Below are positions 34,298-43,520 of a stretch of 64,000 nucleotides of DNA, in pieces. Numbering within the stretch: position 1 is the first letter of the stretch; every line of letters starts with the position of its first letter. The notes below the pieces were generated by a model. The model was not told the DNA's origin, ran no database searches, and worked only from the letters and a program-made list of their open reading frames with translations. Source of the DNA: Hyphomicrobiales bacterium (GTDB lineage Bacteria; Pseudomonadota; Alphaproteobacteria; Rhizobiales; Xanthobacteraceae); assembly GCA_017305665.1 (NCBI GenBank), contig JAFKKH010000023.1, positions 1 through 64,000 of the forward strand. The letters are read 5' to 3'. A program made the translations under genes and the position numbers.

Positions 34298-34319
34298 GAA
34301 GCTAAGGAGCCTTAGCTTC
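34298..34319. repeat. palindrome copy B (GAAGCTAA-N6-TTAGCTTC)
   Basis: GAAGCTAAG-GAGC-CTTAGCTTC, nine-base arms; the outer TGTG/CACA also pairs partly. Same 8-bp half-sites and same 6-bp spacing as copies A and C. It lies 3' of the + strand operon and 5' of an IS transposase. Confidence 0.75.
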
Positions 34320-34456
34320 ACAGTCTGTGAATACTGATTGAACTTTGCCCCCTCAATCAAGTCGTATAAAAATCTTAGAGGCCGACCGGAAATTAAAGTT
34401 GGATGATTTCAGCAGGTTGTGATTCTTCGAGGTGTTCGAATCCATCGGAGAAGCAG

Positions 34457-35266
34457 ATGACCTGGACCGAAATCACCCGCTGTCAGCATGACAGACGAGA
34501 GCTGCGCTATGCAAGCGATTGTACGGATGCGGAATGGGGCTGGATCGAACGGTTGATGCCAAGGCCGAGCAAAGTCGGGCGCCCGCGCAAGACTTGCATG
34601 CGATCGGTATGGGATGCGATCCAGTACATTGCGACGACGGGATGCCAATGGGCGCTTTTGCCCAGGAATTTTCCTCCCTTCACGACGATCCAGTACTATT
34701 TTTATCGGCTGCGCGACAGCGGCGTGTTGGATTTGATCAATGAAGCCCTGGTTGAAATCGCGCGCAGGCTTGCTGGGCGGGCGTCGCAATCAACGGCAGC
34801 GATCATCGACAGTCAATCGGTCAAGACGACCGAGAGCGGAGGGCCACGCGGCTTTGGTGCGGGCAAGAAGATCAAAGGTCGCAAGCGCCATATCGTCCCT
34901 GATACACAAGGAAATTTGCTGAGCGCTATCGTGCACCCGGCTAATGTTCAGGATCGGGACGGTGCGCCGGCTGTCGTCGCTTTGGCGTGTGCGAGCTATC
35001 CAACGATAGCACATTTGTTTGCTGACGGCGGCTATGCCGGCGAAAAGCTTGAAAACGCGCTCCGGAAAATCGACGGACCAACGATTGAGATTGTCAAATG
35101 TCCGGACGACGCAAAAGGATTCGTTATTATTGCCCGACGCTGGGTCGTCGAACGCACATTGGCGTGGCTCAACCGCTGTCGACGTCTTGCCAAGGATTGG
35201 GAGGCCTCCGTCACCTCGGCTGAAGCATGGCTTCAGCGGATCTCCATACGGGCCCGCGGCGTGTGA
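34457..35266 (+). CDS. IS5-family transposase
   Basis: A protein of about 269 residues. CTDAEWGWIERLMP at the start, TGCQWALLPRNFPPFTTIQYY, then IDSQSVKTTESGG (first catalytic Asp) and GRKRHIVPDTQG, DGGYAGEKL (second Asp), and VVERTLAWLNRCRRLAKDWE (Glu) make the DDE triad of IS5 elements of the IS1031/IS4811 type. The C-terminus (WLQRISIRARGV) departs from the family (usually WL.IA.IRL..RRLA), so the 3' end may be altered. I could not find terminal inverted repeats. Confidence 0.8.
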   Translation: MTWTEITRCQHDRRELRYASDCTDAEWGWIERLMPRPSKVGRPRKTCMRSVWDAIQYIATTGCQWALLPRNFPPFTTIQYYFYRLRDSGVLDLINEALVEIARRLAGRASQSTAAIIDSQSVKTTESGGPRGFGAGKKIKGRKRHIVPDTQGNLLSAIVHPANVQDRDGAPAVVALACASYPTIAHLFADGGYAGEKLENALRKIDGPTIEIVKCPDDAKGFVIIARRWVVERTLAWLNRCRRLAKDWEASVTSAEAWLQRISIRARGV

Positions 35267-35906
35267 ACACGATTTCGCGGCCCAAGGGTTTGCGACGTGG
35301 CTTTTTCAGTGGCGACACGGCCCGAAAGCAAGAAAGCCGCCCCAAAGGGCGACTTTCAGAAAATATCGTAAAATCAGATATTTAATGGCTGCGGGGACTC
35401 GCAGCAATCACACCCAAAGACTACCGCCGCTGTCGATTTCCGTTACGCAAACCCAGGACGCGAGATCGTAGCCACCCCCGAATTGACGCATCTTCAGCAA
35501 ATGTTCCGGCCTACGCTCCCCTTCCGATCGAAAGTGTAACATCGGTGGCTAGCGGAGTCTCCTGGCCGCGGTATGTCAGTTCGCCCCGTCCTCAAGATCA
35601 ATCGGCAATGAGGCGAACAGGCGCGCGAGCGCGACTTGATTGCGGAACTCTCCAATCTGCCTGTTGAGCATCCGGCCGTGACACGTTGTTTCCTGAATAT
35701 CGCGGCGCCGTGCGCCATGCTTCTGCTGGCGGACCGAGGATTCGTCCGCCGCGCTCTGCCATCGATCGACAACGATGCCCAATTGTTGGTCCAACACCTG
35801 GTACGGTTCGCCTTAGGAGGAATTGCAGCTGTCGTCGAGGCCGAGCACAGTCGCGTTTAAGGACCCATCAAGACGCTTGATGAACATGAAATAGGATACG
35901 TGATCA
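35267..35906. other. 640-bp stretch without a gene
   Basis: Only one hairpin stands out: AAAGCCGCCC-CAAA-GGGCGACTTT-like sequence at 35333-35356, a possible bidirectional terminator. Frames near 35576-35860 are short and ambiguous. Confidence 0.5.
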
Positions 35907-36533
35907 ATGAGCGACTTCATAATAAGCCACACCCTCGAGATCCTGACTGGCCTCGCTCTGCTGGTTGGAATCTTTATTGCGGTCCGTTGGCCTACGATGC
36001 CAGTCCTGCAGCGTCTCGCCGCACTTTTCTTTATCGGGATTGTCGCTCACCTGTGGGAGGAACAACGTTTTCCCGGCGGCTTCACCCAGTTGATGACGGA
36101 CAAGGTCGGCTTCACCGCGACCAATCCGCATTTCGGCGAATTGGTTCTGGCCGCGATCGTTCTCATCCTGACCTTCGTCCCACTGTTCTTTCCGCGGATT
36201 CCGTTCTTGGCGATGGCTTCGTTGCTTCTTGGAGTCCTTGAGGCGTTTGCTCACACGGCGGCAATCTGGGTATTCAAGTTGGACAAGCCTTATTCCCCCG
36301 GACTCGTGACTGCCTTGTTCGTGCTTCTGCCGCTGTCGGTTTACGGCATCTACTACGCGCTCAGGCACCGCCTGATGAACGGGCGCACATGGACGTTGTC
36401 GTTCCTTTATATGCTCGGATCGTTGGTCCTGGCACAGCAAGCGGTCGTACGCGCAAGTGGCATGCCGTATTCCGAATTTCTGCGGAACATCAAATCCAAC
36501 ATCGTTGGCAAGGGGCATACGGGCGAAATGTAG
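35907..36533 (+). CDS. HXXEE-domain membrane protein
   Basis: A protein of 208 residues with six hydrophobic helices. HLWEEQRFPGGF near residue 48 (H48, E51, E52) is the HXXEE motif that names the family; a second charged site is FGELVLAA. The family is thought to hold a metal or quinone at the membrane, but function is unknown. The start is supported by the N-terminal helix. No operon partner is evident. Confidence 0.8.
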   Translation: MSDFIISHTLEILTGLALLVGIFIAVRWPTMPVLQRLAALFFIGIVAHLWEEQRFPGGFTQLMTDKVGFTATNPHFGELVLAAIVLILTFVPLFFPRIPFLAMASLLLGVLEAFAHTAAIWVFKLDKPYSPGLVTALFVLLPLSVYGIYYALRHRLMNGRTWTLSFLYMLGSLVLAQQAVVRASGMPYSEFLRNIKSNIVGKGHTGEM

Positions 36534-36710
36534 TCTGTGAAGACAGGCACCGGAACGCTCGCGTTTGGCGCTCATCCTCGATCAGATAACCACAGTCGCC
36601 CCTGTTGCGTACTGAATTGACGTCCGCTGCCCGCCTGACTTTCAAGAAGTCGCGGTGCAGGCCATTCGTCGTTCAGTAGAGATATCGGTGACGAAGCAGA
36701 CACTTAAACT

Positions 36711-37025
36711 TTGCCAGCAATAAATCTATGTAATATCAAATGCTTATGGTGGTTTTGGTGGCGTTTGCTACCTAATATCGTGTCGATCGCGGGTCTTGCC
36801 CGCCGCCAGGCTGCGAAACTTAGGAATACGGTTGCTCGCGATCCCCAACACGTTCCAGTTGGAGAGCAAACCTTCCTCGCGAGCGAGATCGCCTATTGCG
36901 AGGCCATTGTAGCCTCGGCGCGTTCCATTCTTGCTCAACATTTCCGAGTAGTGGAGTTTTCCATCGAAGGTAAGGCGGTGGCCCGCGTCTGCGGGGCGTT
37001 TCTCTCAATCGTGGGGTCGGAATAG
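36711..37025 (+). CDS. hypothetical protein, weak
   Basis: A frame of 104 codons starting with TTG; from about residue 25 it reads SIAGLARRQAAKLRNTVARD, then EQTFLASEIAYCEAIVASA, which is protein-like. No family or ribosome site is convincing. Confidence 0.35.
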   Translation: MPAINLCNIKCLWWFWWRLLPNIVSIAGLARRQAAKLRNTVARDPQHVPVGEQTFLASEIAYCEAIVASARSILAQHFRVVEFSIEGKAVARVCGAFLSIVGSE

Positions 37026-37245
37026 CTCTACAAGATCGAACGATTCGACATTCTTCTCGCAATCACGCGCAAGCTCAGCGAGGTCTTCCTCAAACTGTTT
37101 ATAGATGTAAAGCGATTCATTGTCGTCCTCGCCTCTCTCATAGACATGAACGAAGCTCGCTCAACCCAGTGCGACGACAGCGCAGGGGTCTGTCCCGAAT
37201 ATTGGACAGCTACGGTGAAGTTATGCTCGATATTACTGCGCCGGA

Positions 37246-38077
37246 TGATCTGGATTTGTTGGTGCAGAGCACTATGCCCGTGACCCTGACAACCCGCCAC
37301 TCGAACCGGCCGAAAGCGATCTGCCGGACGCCGGCAAGCGCGAGGGCAACGCAGCACGGCGCTTCCCGCAGATCTCCAAGGAGGCGATCGCCAAGGGCCT
37401 CGATGCCATCGGCAGGCCGGAACCGGCGCTGCGGATGCGCAACTGCTGCACCAGGCTCTACAAGCACGTCCACGAGAACGGATCGCGCTTCGTCGCTCAC
37501 GAGTGTGGCGTCAGCGTATGCCCCGGTCGCGAGCGGCGCGACGCCGGGCGCCATGCCGAAAAGGTCGCAAGCCGTATCGCCAGGCTGATGGCAAAGCATC
37601 CGGGTTCGCAGTGCCTGATGCTGACCATGTCAGTCGGTCGGCCGCGCAGTGCCTGCGCATGGATTGAAGGCCGCCGTTGGCGACCTGATGCGGGATTTTC
37701 CAAAGCTGATGCAGTGCGCAGCCGTCAAGCGCGCGGTAATCGGCTGGGTCCGGAAGGTCGAACTGACCCCGCAATCCCACCAGCTGGCTCTGGATCGTGC
37801 ACATTCATGCCCTGCTGATCGTGCCGGCCAAATACTTCAGGCGCGAGAACAAGCTCTATATCGACCAGGAAAAGTGGGCGCTGCTTTGGCAGAAGCGCCG
37901 TCGCCTCGACTACAAGCCCGTCGTCGATGTGCGCATGACGCGCGCGAACCGCGCGACCTCGGCCGCTTCATCTGCACGGAAATCTACGTCTGGCGGGTCC
38001 GCGGCTTTGACGCGGATTACTTCCTGGTCGGCCGCACGTTCGACGAATCGGAAGGGAGGCTCGCCATGCCGCCATAG
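37246..38077 (+). pseudogene. decayed rolling-circle replication initiator (Rep_1 family)
   Basis: Pieces of one protein appear in successive frames: RNCCTRLYKHVHENGSRFV, then HECGVSVCPGRERRDAGRH, AKHPGSQCLMLTMSV; next AVGDLMRDFPKLMQ, GWVRKVELTP; then HIHALLIVPAKYF and WALLWQKRRRLDYKPVVDV. HIHALL is the two-histidine metal motif of HUH Rep proteins, and LWxKxLRLDYKPVVD is a Rep_1 hallmark. At least two frameshifts separate the pieces. The last about 40 codons (IYVWRVRGFDADYFLVG) are in yet another frame. A rolling-circle plasmid was once integrated here. Confidence 0.7.
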
Positions 38078-38244
38078 CATCTCCTCCGGACGCTCCGCCC
38101 GTTTCCGCTTCCTCCGCGATCTCAAGGCCGACGCGCGCGGCGCCCGCCGGCCGCGGCCAAACCCGTGACTGCGTGATTCTTCGCGACCGTAACGGCCGGG
38201 CGATCCTGTCCGGCCGCCTCCAGCCCCAGGAAAGGGCTCCCATC

Positions 38245-38607
38245 ATGAGCGACGACTATCAGCAAAAAGTCGGCCGCGGCGAGATCAGTCGCGCGCAGTT
38301 CTTGCGCGACATGCACCGCGCGAACGCCCACAACGAGCACCCGATTGGCTATCGACTCAAGGACGACGGCTTGTACGACCACGAGTGCGTGCAGACGTAC
38401 TACAAGGTCAGGGGCGAGCCGCCGCCAGTGTCACAAGTCAAGATCGGCCGCCTGGTGCGACGGACCGTCTTCCAGCTCGAAGAGGTCGGCGAGGTTCACC
38501 AGCCCCGGCCCACCAACTATGCCGATCGCGCGCCCTGGCTCTACCGGCTCCTGCATCGCGGCCTGGTCGAGACCACCGAGCAATACATGGAGTACGAGTT
38601 CGGGTGA
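38245..38607 (+). CDS. hypothetical protein next to the Rep remnant
   Basis: A protein of 120 residues from an ATG at 38245. SDDYQQKVGRGEISRAQFL, then HPIGYRLKDDGLYDHECVQ and RPTNYADRAPWLYRLLHRG. Acidic and soluble. The position directly behind the rolling-circle Rep remnant suggests it came with the plasmid. Family not recognised. Confidence 0.55.
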   Translation: MSDDYQQKVGRGEISRAQFLRDMHRANAHNEHPIGYRLKDDGLYDHECVQTYYKVRGEPPPVSQVKIGRLVRRTVFQLEEVGEVHQPRPTNYADRAPWLYRLLHRGLVETTEQYMEYEFG

Positions 38608-38764
38608 AGCTACCCGTTGCTGACACGGTATGGCTGAATCACGGAGCGACTGTTGCAATGATACCCGGCGCAATTGGCTAGCGCCTGCTTGTAGAAAATG
38701 TCCCCTCGGTCTAGGTTCCGCATGTAATAATCAGAATGAATATATTTCGGGAGCAATAGACATC

Positions 38765-39046
38765 ATGGCTTTGAGAAAAATCGTTCTATGGAGTGCCGTT
38801 CTGGCGATCGGTGGTTTTGCAGCAGCCTCCAATGCAGTTGCGGGAGGTACGGGTGCGCCAGTGCCGCAAGTACCGCAAGGAACGATCCAGTACGGCGGTT
38901 TGCATGTGGGGCAGCCGGTCAAGCCGCCCCACGTTACTTACCCTAACAATCGACCACCGGCATATTTGCAGACGACGAAACCCGGAAACGGAAATTTTGG
39001 CATGAGCGGCCCGTACATAGGGCTGAAATACATCGGAAACCAATGA
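38765..39046 (+). CDS. small secreted protein
   Basis: A protein of 93 residues with a clear signal peptide (MALRKIVLWSAVLAIGGFAA, cleavage after SNAVA or similar). The mature part is Gly/Pro/Gln-rich (GAPVPQVPQGTIQYGGL, YPNNRPPAYLQTT). Probably periplasmic or extracellular; no family recognised. Confidence 0.65.
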   Translation: MALRKIVLWSAVLAIGGFAAASNAVAGGTGAPVPQVPQGTIQYGGLHVGQPVKPPHVTYPNNRPPAYLQTTKPGNGNFGMSGPYIGLKYIGNQ

Positions 39047-39172
39047 TGTATCAGGCCATCTTTGATGGCTTCTGACGTTTGATGAATAACATTTGCCGGC
39101 GCCGCCTTTTTGCAAAAATGGAGGTTGTGACCGGCCGAATCGTTTCCGGCGAAAAAGGCTTTCGAGGACAAA

Positions 39173-40246
39173 ATGACGTGGGGGTACTTCAAGGCGTCGG
39201 CTGGGATCGCTGGTGCTTTCCTGTTGTTGACGCAGCCGGCTGCCGCTCAGTCGGCAGGCCGAACCATTCAACAAGAAGCCATCAATCGCGTCGTACAGAC
39301 CATCATCCAAAGCGTTCGCGACCAGGTCCATGATCGGAAGCTGGTGGCGCCATCCGGGCCGCTTGGATTCGCTGCCGGCGAATCGGAGTTCGATAGCCGG
39401 AATCCGTTCGCGACACAGGACATCCCGATTAGCTTCAGCGCGCTCGCCTATGCCAAGGCGCCGCCGGCTGCTCCTGGTTCAAGCTGGCTTTACGGTGCGA
39501 ACCTGACTGGTGCCGATGATGAGTCAAAGACCGCGGGGATCAGCACCTCTATTGCGACCACCACCGGTGCCTTCGACGTCACGAAGATCGGAGTCTTCAC
39601 GATGTCTGACACGCTGACGTTCATCGCGTCGGGATCCAACGCCTGGTCGCACCAGCACGGCCCTTTCTCCATCGACAATACGACGCCGTCGGTGTCGGGT
39701 ACATTATCCTACTCGAATAGCGGTTTTTCCGTGGATTTCACAAGCTTCGTCAGTTGGACGCGAAGCACGTTTCAGACTGCTCCGGCGATAGTCGTGAACG
39801 GCAATCTGCTTGGCTATACCGCGAACACCCAGTATCGGTTCGACCTTCCCTCCGCCGTGTTCATCGAACCGACGATCGGCATGACCTACACCGAGGGCTA
39901 CACCGCAAATTTCGGCACGAAGGTATCTGACACCACGGAAGTGCATGGAGGCGCGCGCGTTGGGGCCACGATGCCGTGGATGGGCTATACGGTGCAGCCG
40001 ACACTATCGGCGCTGGTCAGCCGGACTGTCGACTCAAGCGCGGCCGGTTTTCCCGGACCGATCGTTCCTGCAGGCGTGATCGGCTTCCAGGGTTCGGCAA
40101 GAGTCACAGTGATCTGGACGCCGAATTTCTCGTCGTTTGTCGAGGCCCACGCCACCGGCATGACCGGCCCAAGCGTGCCAACCCTGGGTTACAACACAAC
40201 GCGAACTGTCGGAGCCCAAGCCGGACTCCGGTATTCCTGGAATTGA
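39173..40246 (+). CDS. autotransporter-like outer-membrane beta-barrel protein
   Basis: A protein of 357 residues with a signal peptide (GIAGAFLLLTQPAAAQSAG). The C-terminal about 200 residues alternate polar and hydrophobic positions and end in GLRYSWN, as in the translocator barrel of autotransporters. The N-terminal part is short and mixed. GAGGACAAA upstream of the ATG is a good ribosome site. The barrel may be a small stand-alone porin-like protein. Confidence 0.7.
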   Translation: MTWGYFKASAGIAGAFLLLTQPAAAQSAGRTIQQEAINRVVQTIIQSVRDQVHDRKLVAPSGPLGFAAGESEFDSRNPFATQDIPISFSALAYAKAPPAAPGSSWLYGANLTGADDESKTAGISTSIATTTGAFDVTKIGVFTMSDTLTFIASGSNAWSHQHGPFSIDNTTPSVSGTLSYSNSGFSVDFTSFVSWTRSTFQTAPAIVVNGNLLGYTANTQYRFDLPSAVFIEPTIGMTYTEGYTANFGTKVSDTTEVHGGARVGATMPWMGYTVQPTLSALVSRTVDSSAAGFPGPIVPAGVIGFQGSARVTVIWTPNFSSFVEAHATGMTGPSVPTLGYNTTRTVGAQAGLRYSWN

Positions 40247-40458
40247 CGCATTCCGTCGTCACTTGCGCCGGGCGTTGCCCCTGGCGTTGTTCGCTGAATC
40301 GCCGCGCCTCTGATGTGACGAGGTCACGCGGGTGCTTTCCAGAGTGGTGCAAAATTCAAGGATTGCGCAACGGAATCTGTCAGCAGTTGCCTTCTCAAGA
40401 TGACGCTTTATTCCGCAAAACCCTTTTTTGTTGCGAAATTGCGTTGCAGAATCGCAGG

Positions 40459-40683
40459 GTGATTTACGGCTATGCCCGCGTGTCTACCTCGCAGCAAGAT
40501 CATGCTGCCCAGGTTGCGGAGCTCAACGCCGCCGGTGCGGCAAAAGTCTACGCCGAGAAAGTCAGCGGCGCGAAAACCGACCGCAGTCAGCTAAAGCGGG
40601 CGATCGCGGCGCTGGACGCCGGCGACGTGCTGCTGGTGACTCGCATCGACCACCTGGCGCGTTCGGCCCGTGAAGAGATCATA
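40459..40683 (+). pseudogene. truncated serine recombinase (resolvase N-terminal domain)
   Basis: From a GTG at 40459: IYGYARVSTSQQDHAAQVAE with the catalytic serine, AAKVYAEKVSGAKTDR, LKRAIAALDAGDVLLVTRID and LARSAREEI. This is the catalytic domain of an IS607/resolvase-type serine recombinase without its DNA-binding tail. At about 40684 it is joined to the 3' end of an oppositely oriented secreted-protein gene. Confidence 0.75.
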
Positions 40684-41456
40684 GCTGCCGTTGTTGGTGA
40701 GGCACTTGTTGTAGCCGCCGGCATTGAAGTGCCGGGTGGTGCCGTGGGGCAGAACCAGCCGACACCCTGGCCGGTGGAGGCCCGGCTGATGTCGGTGGGA
40801 CAGGGGTTGCTGGCAACGACATTCACCGTCAGCGACAATGCCACATTGGCGAATTGCGCGCCCATCGGAACCCGGCCGGTTGGTGCCATAGCATTGCAGT
40901 GTGTAGGTTGTGGTTGCCGTTGGATAAACCGTGGTCGTTCCGGCCAGGGCACCGTAGTTGCTGCTGGTGAAAGGCGTGATTGTCGAGGCGCTGCTGCTGC
41001 TGCTGCTGCTGCCGCCCAGGCTGGTGCCCCCGCCGTCACGCCGCAACTGCTTGAGCCATATGAACATGCACTGCTGTTCTGGCAGGCCCAGTTCAGCGTA
41101 ACCGGGCTGCCCGACGCAACGCTGACGCTACCGACATAGGCGTAGTTGAAATTCCAGCTATTACAAAAAAGTCCACACGAACCGGCCCGATACATGGTGG
41201 CCGCTCCCGCCGCCACGCCGTTGGCCGAGGCGCTGAAGGCGGCCGCGGGATGGCTGGCAACAATGGAGATGCACCCTGCCCCGCTGGGATCGTTGGGACT
41301 GTATGTGAAATGGGGCAAAGGCCACGCGACGTCATAGACATACCACCAGTTGCCCCAGCCCACAGCGTGCGACGCGGTAGGCAGCGCCGCAAGCAGCAGG
41401 GGCAACGCCGCGGCGAGGCCTGCGCCGTACACTCTGCCACGCTGTCTGCGCTTCAT
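40684..41456 (-). pseudogene. secreted adhesin/pilus-like gene with frameshifts
   Basis: Begins with a signal peptide (GAGLAAALPLLLAALPTASHA), then WYVYDVAWPLPHFTYSPN, FNYAYVGSVSVASGSPVTL, CQNSSACSYGSSSCG. Near 41030 (five-G run) the frame is lost; a serine-rich stretch (encoded by an AGC repeat) and TTTVYPTATTTYTLQCYG follow in another frame, then LTVNVVASNPCPTDISRAS back in the first. At least two or three shifts are present, so it is a pseudogene. The cut with the recombinase at 40684 removes its 3' end. Confidence 0.6.
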
Positions 41457-41559
41457 AAGGTCTTATGCTGCGACGGCCGAAGCCATTTCCCCGCAGGCAG
41501 CGTGTGCGGGCCGACACACGAAATAACCGCGCCGCCTGCGCGCGCGTTGAACCCATGCG

Positions 41560-41775
41560 CTACCAGGGTTGACAGGTTTCAAGACGGTTGGTCGTCGGAT
41601 TGCGGCGGAGTGTGCCCGCGGTCGCCGTGTTGCAGTCCGTACTATTCTGCGAAACCGTCACAGTGGCGGCCGACACGGCGGTGCTGGTCAAGCTGGGTAG
41701 ATAGTTCGCGCCGATGCTGAGATAGCCCCACGTCGCGGCGCCGGTCGTGAGGCTGATATAGCCGGTCGCGCGCTT
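41560..41775 (-). pseudogene. C-terminal fragment of an adhesin/tail-fibre-like gene
   Basis: Reads GYISLTTGAATWGYLSIG to LRRNPTTNRLETCQPW. The last block matches the end of the S74 protein at 49077 (MRRNPKTNRLEICQP), so the two genes share a C-terminal module. The 5' part is missing. Confidence 0.55.
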
Positions 41776-42031
41776 CCGCCCCCGCGAGCTACACAGATTG
41801 ATGGCGCTCCGCCATGGACGCAAACTACCGATGGATGAGGCGGGGGCGCGATTTCGAGCGAGGATGCTCGACACGTTTACGATGTTGGGCGCGGCGGGGC
41901 GCCGCCGCGCCGCCAGTTTTCTAACCCTTCGATGCCCCTGGATGACGCCTTTGGAGCGGGAGGGCGCAATAGAAACGACCTTCAGGGCTCACAAATTTTG
42001 GTGAGCCGAGGCGCTCGGAAATGATCTCGAT

Positions 42032-42253
42032 GTGACCGAAGCTGAGCGCGAGAAAGCTAAGATCCGTACGTTTCGAGCGGCGGGTATGACCGATGCAGCC
42101 ATAGTGGACAAGCAAAGAGCTAAGAATGCTGCCCGGAAGAAGCAAAAAGCGCCGTCAGGCCGCGCTCCATCCAAAAAGGAGTTTCTCCCCGCAGTTAGGG
42201 CAGAGGCGATCGCCAACCTGCTGCAGCCCCGCGAGCGGTGCACCGTCGCATAG
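42032..42253 (+). CDS. small basic hypothetical protein
   Basis: A protein of 73 residues with a GTG start: TEAEREKAKIRTFRAAGMTD, then KNAARKKQKAPSGRAP. Lys/Arg/Ala-rich, possibly nucleic-acid binding. Followed by a strong terminator at 42452. Family not recognised. Confidence 0.4.
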   Translation: MTEAEREKAKIRTFRAAGMTDAAIVDKQRAKNAARKKQKAPSGRAPSKKEFLPAVRAEAIANLLQPRERCTVA

Positions 42254-42258
42254 CGAAC

Positions 42259-42360
42259 ATGACGTTCGAGGTGGCGGCGTTCGGCAAAATATGCGCCGCC
42301 ATCGCCGCCGAACAGATTGGCCGATGCGCCGAGGTGATGTCTTCAAGCGCTGAGGAATGA
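42259..42360 (+). CDS. 33-residue small protein, weak
   Basis: MTFEVAAFGKICAAIAAEQI then GRCAEVMSSSAEE, ending at TGA 42358. The helical, Ala-rich content is plausible, but no clear ribosome site is present. Confidence 0.25.
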   Translation: MTFEVAAFGKICAAIAAEQIGRCAEVMSSSAEE

Positions 42361-42451
42361 AAGCGAAGAGCTAGCGCGCATCCTGCGCGCTCGAACGAGC
42401 GGGAATTCATCCTGACTGATCGAATTTGAAAAAAGGAGATCAAAGCCAACG

Positions 42452-42480
42452 GGGCGGCGGAGCAATCCGCCGCCCTTTTT
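42452..42480 (+). terminator. intrinsic terminator
   Basis: GGGCGGCGGA and its complement with a four-base loop, directly followed by TTTTT. It ends + strand transcription from the small genes at 42.0-42.4 kb. Confidence 0.85.
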
Positions 42481-42651
42481 GTTTGGCGGGCGGGATCGCC
42501 GGGTAGCGGCGCCACGGCGACCCCTGATCGAACGCACGGCCATCTCGGCGGTGAGCCGTTTCGTCCGACTGTACGGGATGATATTGCGACCCAACACACC
42601 GGCAACGTCATTCGCTCTTTAACCCTAACCTGCGCGTCCGGGAGTGTGACG

Positions 42652-42954
42652 TCAGGACTGAAACGCGGCGCCGATGAAATCGCCGTCACGCCATATCAGC
42701 CGGCACCGGCGCATCGTGCGAAAATTGTCGAACGAAATCTCGAATTCGAAAGGTAGCACATTCAATCCGGTTATGCGGATGCCGGCGCCGTGGTTGGTGA
42801 CGTCGCGGACGGTGCATGCGTGGACACCTTCATGGCCAGCAAAATATATCAGCACGCCGCGATTGATCGTCGTGCGACCGAATGCACGTCGTTCGGTCCT
42901 GGCGACGCGATCAAAAAAGACCTTTGGCAGCTGCATTTCCGTTGGCCATTTCAT
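42652..42954 (-). CDS. PilZ-domain protein
   Basis: A protein of 100 residues from an ATG at 42954 (longer starts possible to 43026). RRAFGRT near the N-terminus and DVTNHGAGIR in the middle are the two c-di-GMP-binding motifs of PilZ. Single-domain PilZ proteins act as receivers of c-di-GMP for motility or envelope functions. It is a lone gene. Confidence 0.85.
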   Translation of the reverse strand: MKWPTEMQLPKVFFDRVARTERRAFGRTTINRGVLIYFAGHEGVHACTVRDVTNHGAGIRITGLNVLPFEFEISFDNFRTMRRCRLIWRDGDFIGAAFQS

Positions 42955-43079
42955 TCCGAAACGAAGCCGCCGAGCGGAATATGATCGATCGACGGCCTCG
43001 CCAGTGTGGGCCCGGACGTAGGGCAATGTCCGGTGCGCGTAGCTTGAGACGCTCCTGAACGCGGCGCAATGAAATGCTG

Positions 43080-43110
43080 GAATTAAGCTTGATGGCGTCG
43101 AATTAAGCTT
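43080..43110. repeat. two tandem copies of GAATTAAGCTT
   Basis: GAATTAAGCTT at 43080-43090 and 43100-43110, 20 bases apart (two helical turns), upstream of the gene at 43195. Could be a tandem activator site; no known consensus was matched. Confidence 0.4.
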
Positions 43111-43194
43111 ACTCTTTCACGCTGCGATCTGGATTTGATTGACCGTCGACCGCGGTCGATCAACAACTTGACCGTCTCATGGGAGATCGGTGCG

Positions 43195-43326
43195 ATGGTC
43201 GAACTGGTTGTCTTGGTGATGCTCAGCTGTCTCTCTGCCGTGACGGCTGTGAAGGTCTACGAGTGGCGGCAGGATGTCCTCTATGGTCCCTACCTGAAGC
43301 GGGACGATCGTTACGAGGTCCGCTAA
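43195..43326 (+). CDS. 43-residue single-helix membrane protein
   Basis: From ATG 43195: MVELVVLVMLSCLSAVTAVK, then YEWRQDVLYGPYLKRDD. One N-terminal membrane helix and a short charged tail. First gene of a three-gene set with a zinc-ribbon protein and an M15 peptidase. Confidence 0.5.
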   Translation: MVELVVLVMLSCLSAVTAVKVYEWRQDVLYGPYLKRDDRYEVR

Positions 43327-43329
43327 CCG

Positions 43330-43518
43330 ATGTTGGAGCAGCCGAAGTTCAAGTTTGTTTGCGATGCCTGCGGCAGTCTGACGATCCGGATCGCCAACCC
43401 CGAGCGAGCGCTGGATACCGCGGTCGTTGAGTGCGGGCGCTGCAAGATGCCGCGCGGGACGATGGCCGCCCTTCGCGATCTCGCACGCAGAGGACGTGAC
43501 GAAAGTCTTGAGTTCTGA
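43330..43518 (+). CDS. small zinc-ribbon protein
   Basis: A protein of 62 residues with CDACGS and CGRC, a four-cysteine ribbon. Three bases after the previous gene and two before the peptidase gene, so co-transcribed. Function unknown. Confidence 0.65.
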   Translation: MLEQPKFKFVCDACGSLTIRIANPERALDTAVVECGRCKMPRGTMAALRDLARRGRDESLEF

Positions 43519-43520
43519 AG

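Noticed and set aside
35576-35860. overlapping short frames on both strands
   Set aside because: Ambiguous content; no start signal and no family motif.
40990-41015. GCT trinucleotide run as a CRISPR-like or satellite repeat
   Set aside because: It is a run of serine codons on the minus strand inside the adhesin gene. No CRISPR array (regular repeats with unique spacers) was seen in the window.
39976-41139. 387-codon frame that includes the recombinase domain
   Set aside because: Only 40459-40683 is recombinase; the rest is antisense or shadow sequence of neighbouring genes.
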